Positions 59,773 through 64,000 of a stretch of 64,000 nucleotides of DNA are shown piece after piece. Made by a program: the position numbers and the translations under genes. How positions within the stretch are numbered: the first letter of the stretch is position 1; each line of letters starts with the position of its first letter. The stretch comes from Adineta ricciae (lineage: Eukaryota > Rotifera > Eurotatoria > Adinetida > Adinetidae), in contig CAJNOJ010000028.1 in NCBI GenBank assembly GCA_905250025.1, positions 248,001 to 312,000 on the forward strand, written 5' to 3'. The notes below the pieces were generated by a model. It made no database searches. It was not told where the DNA came from and saw only the letters and a list, made by a program, of their open reading frames with translations.

Positions 59773-60928
59773 AATTTATCACGTCTATAAACGTAAAATC
59801 GTTTGTGATCACTACAGTTTTCTAAACAAAAAACGTACTCGATGAACAAGTCAAAATTTCTCATACAGTGCAGTGCATTCGTATCGAGTCTTTTTACGTT
59901 CTTTATCATTTAAATATTATTCATTTCTTCACACTCCTATGATATATGTGATTCTTTCAATACCCTAAGGATTCTCATCTCACTCGACAAGTGTCTATAA
60001 TCATCCATTATAATTATATACGATCACATCAATGATAAAATTTTCTTTACGAAGACAAAAAACATACAACTGCTTTCAAATGACAACAACATGGACACAA
60101 TTATAAACATTAGCTTGCTATTACATCTATTCAGTGAGCGAGTCTACTAAGTATACAAAACTGAAACGAATTGACTCGAAATAAATAGGCACGAAAATGT
60201 AAATACCATTGGCAGACATTTATTCAAAGATATGTGCCCTTTACTGGACGAATATTCCACGATAATAGCATTTCAATCTAAATTTAGCTGGTTTTATGCA
60301 CGGAGTAATCCGAGTAAGAACTTGTAAAAGTTCTTTTTCTGTTTTTCGACTATCAATCATTCTCTTGTCTTGATAAACATATTCAACTGTTTTGTTTAAT
60401 TAGAAAACCCTCGATTCTTCTATCAAATACGAATCATAATATTTGATTTCACATGCACATATTTTCATTTTCAATGTCAACAAAGATTTAATCAATCACT
60501 GTCCTTTAAACAAGGACGAGTATTTATTTAAAAAAATAGAAAGATTTTTCGAGATAATATTCAAGGATACGAGAAACTTTCATTTCATATTCTAATCGTG
60601 GTCATCATCTTTCAAATCGACGACAACATAGGCGACCAGTCAGGAATGCACTTAACTTCATCGACGGCGCACTCACAGTAATCAAATAAGCACTCAACCA
60701 TGACAGTACTCATGTTAATTTAAACCGCATCCCTTGTATTTCTACGTACGATCAATGAAGGAACGACAAATGTTGTTTTTTTTGTCTACATAACTATACA
60801 CAATTGTTTTTTATTATTATAAAGAACAAATATTTGATTCATTTTTTTTTCTAAAAAAGAATTATTATTTTATCTTCAGTCATTAAGTATAAGACAGTAG
60901 TAACAACACCAAAAAAAAAGAAAAAAAT
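59773..60928. other. Intergenic
   Basis: Upstream of the Bor1-like gene and 3' flank of OSGIN. AT-rich; no gene or repeat seen. Confidence 0.5.
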
Positions 60929-62805
60929 CTATGCAACAATCCTAACTCGAGGAGTAACGGGATATGATAGAATGGTACTATTCTTAGTTTTCTTCTTATT
61001 ATTGTTATTCGATGATGCTTGTCGATGTTTTTTAAACAAACTTGCAGCACATGCAAGAGCACCACCTTGCAAAAAACGAACAAGTTTATCTCCAGCTAAC
61101 GGGCCTAATGCATAAACATTTTCAAAATCGAGACATTCGTATGTATAAGGATTGATATGAAGACCATTATTTTTTTTCACGGTCAACGATGAAAGGAAAG
61201 GAAGAGTCACATCAGAACCAGTTAAGCGAGCCACAACAGATATATCATAATCCGTTGTTACTTGTGTACGAAGATTACGAATATAAGTTGTACCATCTTC
61301 GGTTATAGAAACAATTTCACTTTGTGGACAACATTGATACGACCATGATGATGTCTAAATAGATACGTAGAATAGACGAGTTTCTCTCTTTCTGTTTCTA
61401 ACATACTTTAGATGTTGTTGAAGTTGCCGATTGTCTAATTAATTCTCGGACACGTTCATATTCAGGATACACATTGGCAGGTAATTGATTTAGTACAAGT
61501 TCATGGTCATCAATCGCTCGACGAAAAACATGTAAAACAGGTATGGAATATTCTTGACATAGAAGTAGCACATCAACAGCTGTTAAACCACATCCAACAA
61601 CTAGCACAGGTTTACTATTCTGTGTTAATCTCTTTTTTGTTAGTATCAAGTCTTCCATTTCATGTAAAGTCGTGTAGGTAAATGATTTACTCGCTTGTTC
61701 ACCGATAATTCCTAACGGTCTTGTCATAGTCTGCGGCATACCAGTTGCTAAGACAACATATTTCGCATGGATTATAAAAGGCTCTTTGCTTTGCTCATTA
61801 TAACCACGTACTTCCCATAAAGGTTCAGGTGCGTGAATTTCATCGTTCACATCATCGTAAAACGGTTCATCGACTGATACACGTTTGATGGATGTGACTT
61901 CCGAACCATTTCGAAAGTTATTGGCTAAACGATTTCGTTTGACATAATGTATGTAATAGGATCGAACTTCATCATAAGTCGCACGTTTTGATACATCATC
62001 CTTTGATTCGGTTGATTGATTATGGTTCGGCATTAGTCGACATCGGCATGCACGACGTTGTTGTCGAAATGTTGATATTGGATAATTTGGTAATTCCATC
62101 CAGTCGGCCATACTAATCGTTTGTAATTGTTTTGATGTTAATTGATTCCAAACACCACCAATTCCGCCACGTCCAAGACAAACATGATCAATGCCTAACG
62201 ATGGATCGTGACGCCATTTGATTTTTGATTGTAAATGTGCACCAAGATCGGCATCTGGATGGATTAAATTATCAATTAATAACGACACAGGATTTCTCGA
62301 ACGCCCTTCAAGTCCATCGGATAAAAATTCCAAATCCTATAAATAATACCAGAATAACAATAGCTATTTTTAACTGTGCGAAGTATAAGCAAATAAAAGC
62401 TGCTACGATCGAATACAGAACGCACTTTGATCAGATTTTTATTGTCAAAAACAATTTCTCATGAGAATTAAGAAACAGATGATATCGCGCGAAGTTTTGG
62501 TACGCATGCTTTCAGTTTCAAGGCGACCTTCGTATCAAACTAACCTGTTCCAGCAGTGAAGTATCTTTTACATATTGCTCCAATTTCACATTTAAATAAT
62601 CATTCGACACTGGACATCCATTCCAATATGGAATATGACCAGACAGAATGTAAGAAAGAACAATAGCGGATGGTCCGTTGCCTAGAATAATTAGATTAGC
62701 AGCGTGAATGTCAATGATTAGAATAGCATTTGACTTACCGATGACAACCACTTCTTTACGTTCACAAAGATCTGGACAGTATTGATCAGTAGTGTGTGTG
62801 GTCAT
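60929..62805 (-). CDS. Oxidative stress-induced growth inhibitor (OSGIN) flavoprotein
   Basis: FAD/NAD(P)-binding protein related to flavin monooxygenases; in vertebrates OSGIN1/2 respond to oxidative stress. Four exons: MTTHTTDQYCPDLCERKEVVVIG, joined by a 57-bp intron to NGPSAIVLSYILSGHIPYW (a broken Rossmann GxGPSA motif); then DLEFLSDGLEGRSRNPVSLL, LGRGGIGGVWNQL, KYVVLATGMPQ, and a second Rossmann motif VLVVGCGLTAVDVL; last exon near 60929-61355 with YDISVVARLTG and NVYALGPLAGDKLVRFLQGGALACA, ending RIVA. The order and length match OSGIN. Which of OSGIN1 or OSGIN2 it equals cannot be told. Stop at 60929-60931. Confidence 0.88.
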
Positions 62806-64000
62806 TGGATAGTGAAATTCTTCTTTCTCTGGTTGTTACTCTTGTGTTATAGTTTCTAGAGAATGTCTGTTTTCTACAAGAGCGAGGCAATAAATATGTT
62901 GATTCTGCTTTGTAAACGAGAGAAGAAAAAAAAGATAGACGAAAGAATATGCTTCGTCATTCTCCGATTATATATTCTTATATTTCTCTCTCTTTTTCTC
63001 TTTCTTTCTTTCTCTTTCTCGCTGTTTTGTTCCGGAATTTGGGAGAAAAGCATTTTTCTTTTCTCTCGACAAACAGGAAAGAACGCAAGGAAAAAAAATG
63101 GAGAACAGAAGGTCGTAATCTCTTGTTTTTGCCCTTCGTATAGCATAAAAAACAACCGAGAATCTATAGATGAACTTAACGTTCAGCTGTTTCTATTCCG
63201 TACCGAAACACCACTGGGGAATTCATGCTGAGCTCATTTATTAAAATATTTCAAGGAAAAATCGATTAATAAACGCATACATCTAGTCGGATATTGTACG
63301 TTTGACTAGGTAATCATCGGAAGAACACATATCGATAAGATATATTTCTTTTTCTCGTTCTATTACTTCTATGATGACAGTGCAAATCATTGACTGGCTG
63401 ACTAACAATCTCTCCAGTCTATTTTGCTATGAAAAAAATGACGATGATGGAGAAATGTGAAAAAGAGAACAAGCAGTAGTCTCGTACATAACAATTGAAA
63501 CTATTGAAGTAATGTGCTATGTTGACCTAGGTATTAGCAATTGAAGAAAAGAAACAGTCATTGTCAATAAATCATTCTCTTTTGCCGATGAATATGCCTT
63601 CTCAGTCATCATACAATTGTTTTTCTCGATTATGACTAGCTCTAACCCTGTTGCTCTTTCGTTCTTTGTTGTCTTTGTAGTAAACCTTATCTTATTCGAA
63701 GAATGCTGTTTTCGAAGACAAAATTAGCTCGAACAAAATCAACTGCGTAATTTATCTATCTCTCCTACCAGCTAGGAGTCTGGTCCTATCCAATAAAAAC
63801 GATTAATATCTTTGTGCGCAAATCCATCGATGACGTTCTTGTTTTATCTCGTTCGGACTATCGTAAATCAGCTTGTTATGTACAGTGTAATCAATTCATG
63901 TTTTTTATTATCTCTGATGGAAAAAAGGACAATGTCTGGCCTAGTCATAAAAATTAATTATTGACAAATTAGTCGTTTTGTAAAAACAAGCTATAAAATA
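62806..64000. other. Upstream of OSGIN and right window edge
   Basis: Contains a pyrimidine-rich stretch (about 62980-63030, TTTCTCTCTC type). Three overlapping frames here (62863-63231 and its shadows) are low complexity. No gene seen to the window end. Confidence 0.5.

Noticed and set aside
62863-63231. 122-codon frame near the right edge
   Set aside because: Built from a CT-rich tract with shadows on both strands; no domain.

Overview
The window is AT-rich metazoan nuclear DNA and most likely comes from a bdelloid rotifer. The evidence is: many genes broken by very short introns (mostly about 45-60 bp); an ADP-ribosyltransferase-like/TPR fusion and F-box genes with long runs of ribonuclease-inhibitor-type LRRs, both typical of bdelloids; animal housekeeping genes (THOC2, POLL, NASP, CNDP2, DNAAF11, carbonic anhydrase); and genes that look fungal in type (a Bor1-like borate transporter and an RNA-processing fusion protein). 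The species cannot be named from sequence alone.

Left part (1-6.7 kb, minus strand). A multidomain gene runs off the left edge. Joining its exons in frame gives, in order: an N-terminal extension, an MJ1316 RNA-end-recognition domain, an endonuclease/exonuclease/phosphatase domain, a 2H phosphodiesterase-like domain and a poly(A)-polymerase-type nucleotidyltransferase. It looks like an RNA end-processing or repair machine on one chain. Next to it is an intact alpha carbonic anhydrase.

Middle part (6.7-28 kb) is a repeat-rich accessory region. It holds a 724-bp perfect-architecture foldback element, two copies of a roughly 5-kb segment each carrying an F-box/LRR gene, a truncated DNAAF11 gene that stops at an ambiguous base and half a foldback element, a TA-flanked hairpin MITE, and other dispersed repeats. 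In the LRR genes each repeat is one 84-bp exon plus one 57-bp intron. The 141-bp unit repeats 16 times in one gene and 7 times in the other, with no change in length.

Right part (28-64 kb) is gene-dense. In order: an ART-like/TPR protein (-), an unrecognised gene (-), CNDP2 (-), a basic protein with a KEN box (-), a four-cysteine secreted protein (-), a DnaJ type II protein with a poly-Q tail (+), THOC2 (+), two head-to-head acidic disordered proteins (-/+), NASP (+), TUG/ASPSCR1 (+), an antistasin-like secreted protein (-), DNA polymerase lambda (+), a Bor1-like transporter (-) and OSGIN (-). Exon models were made by eye from GT/AG sites and reading-frame continuity; exact starts are uncertain where stated.
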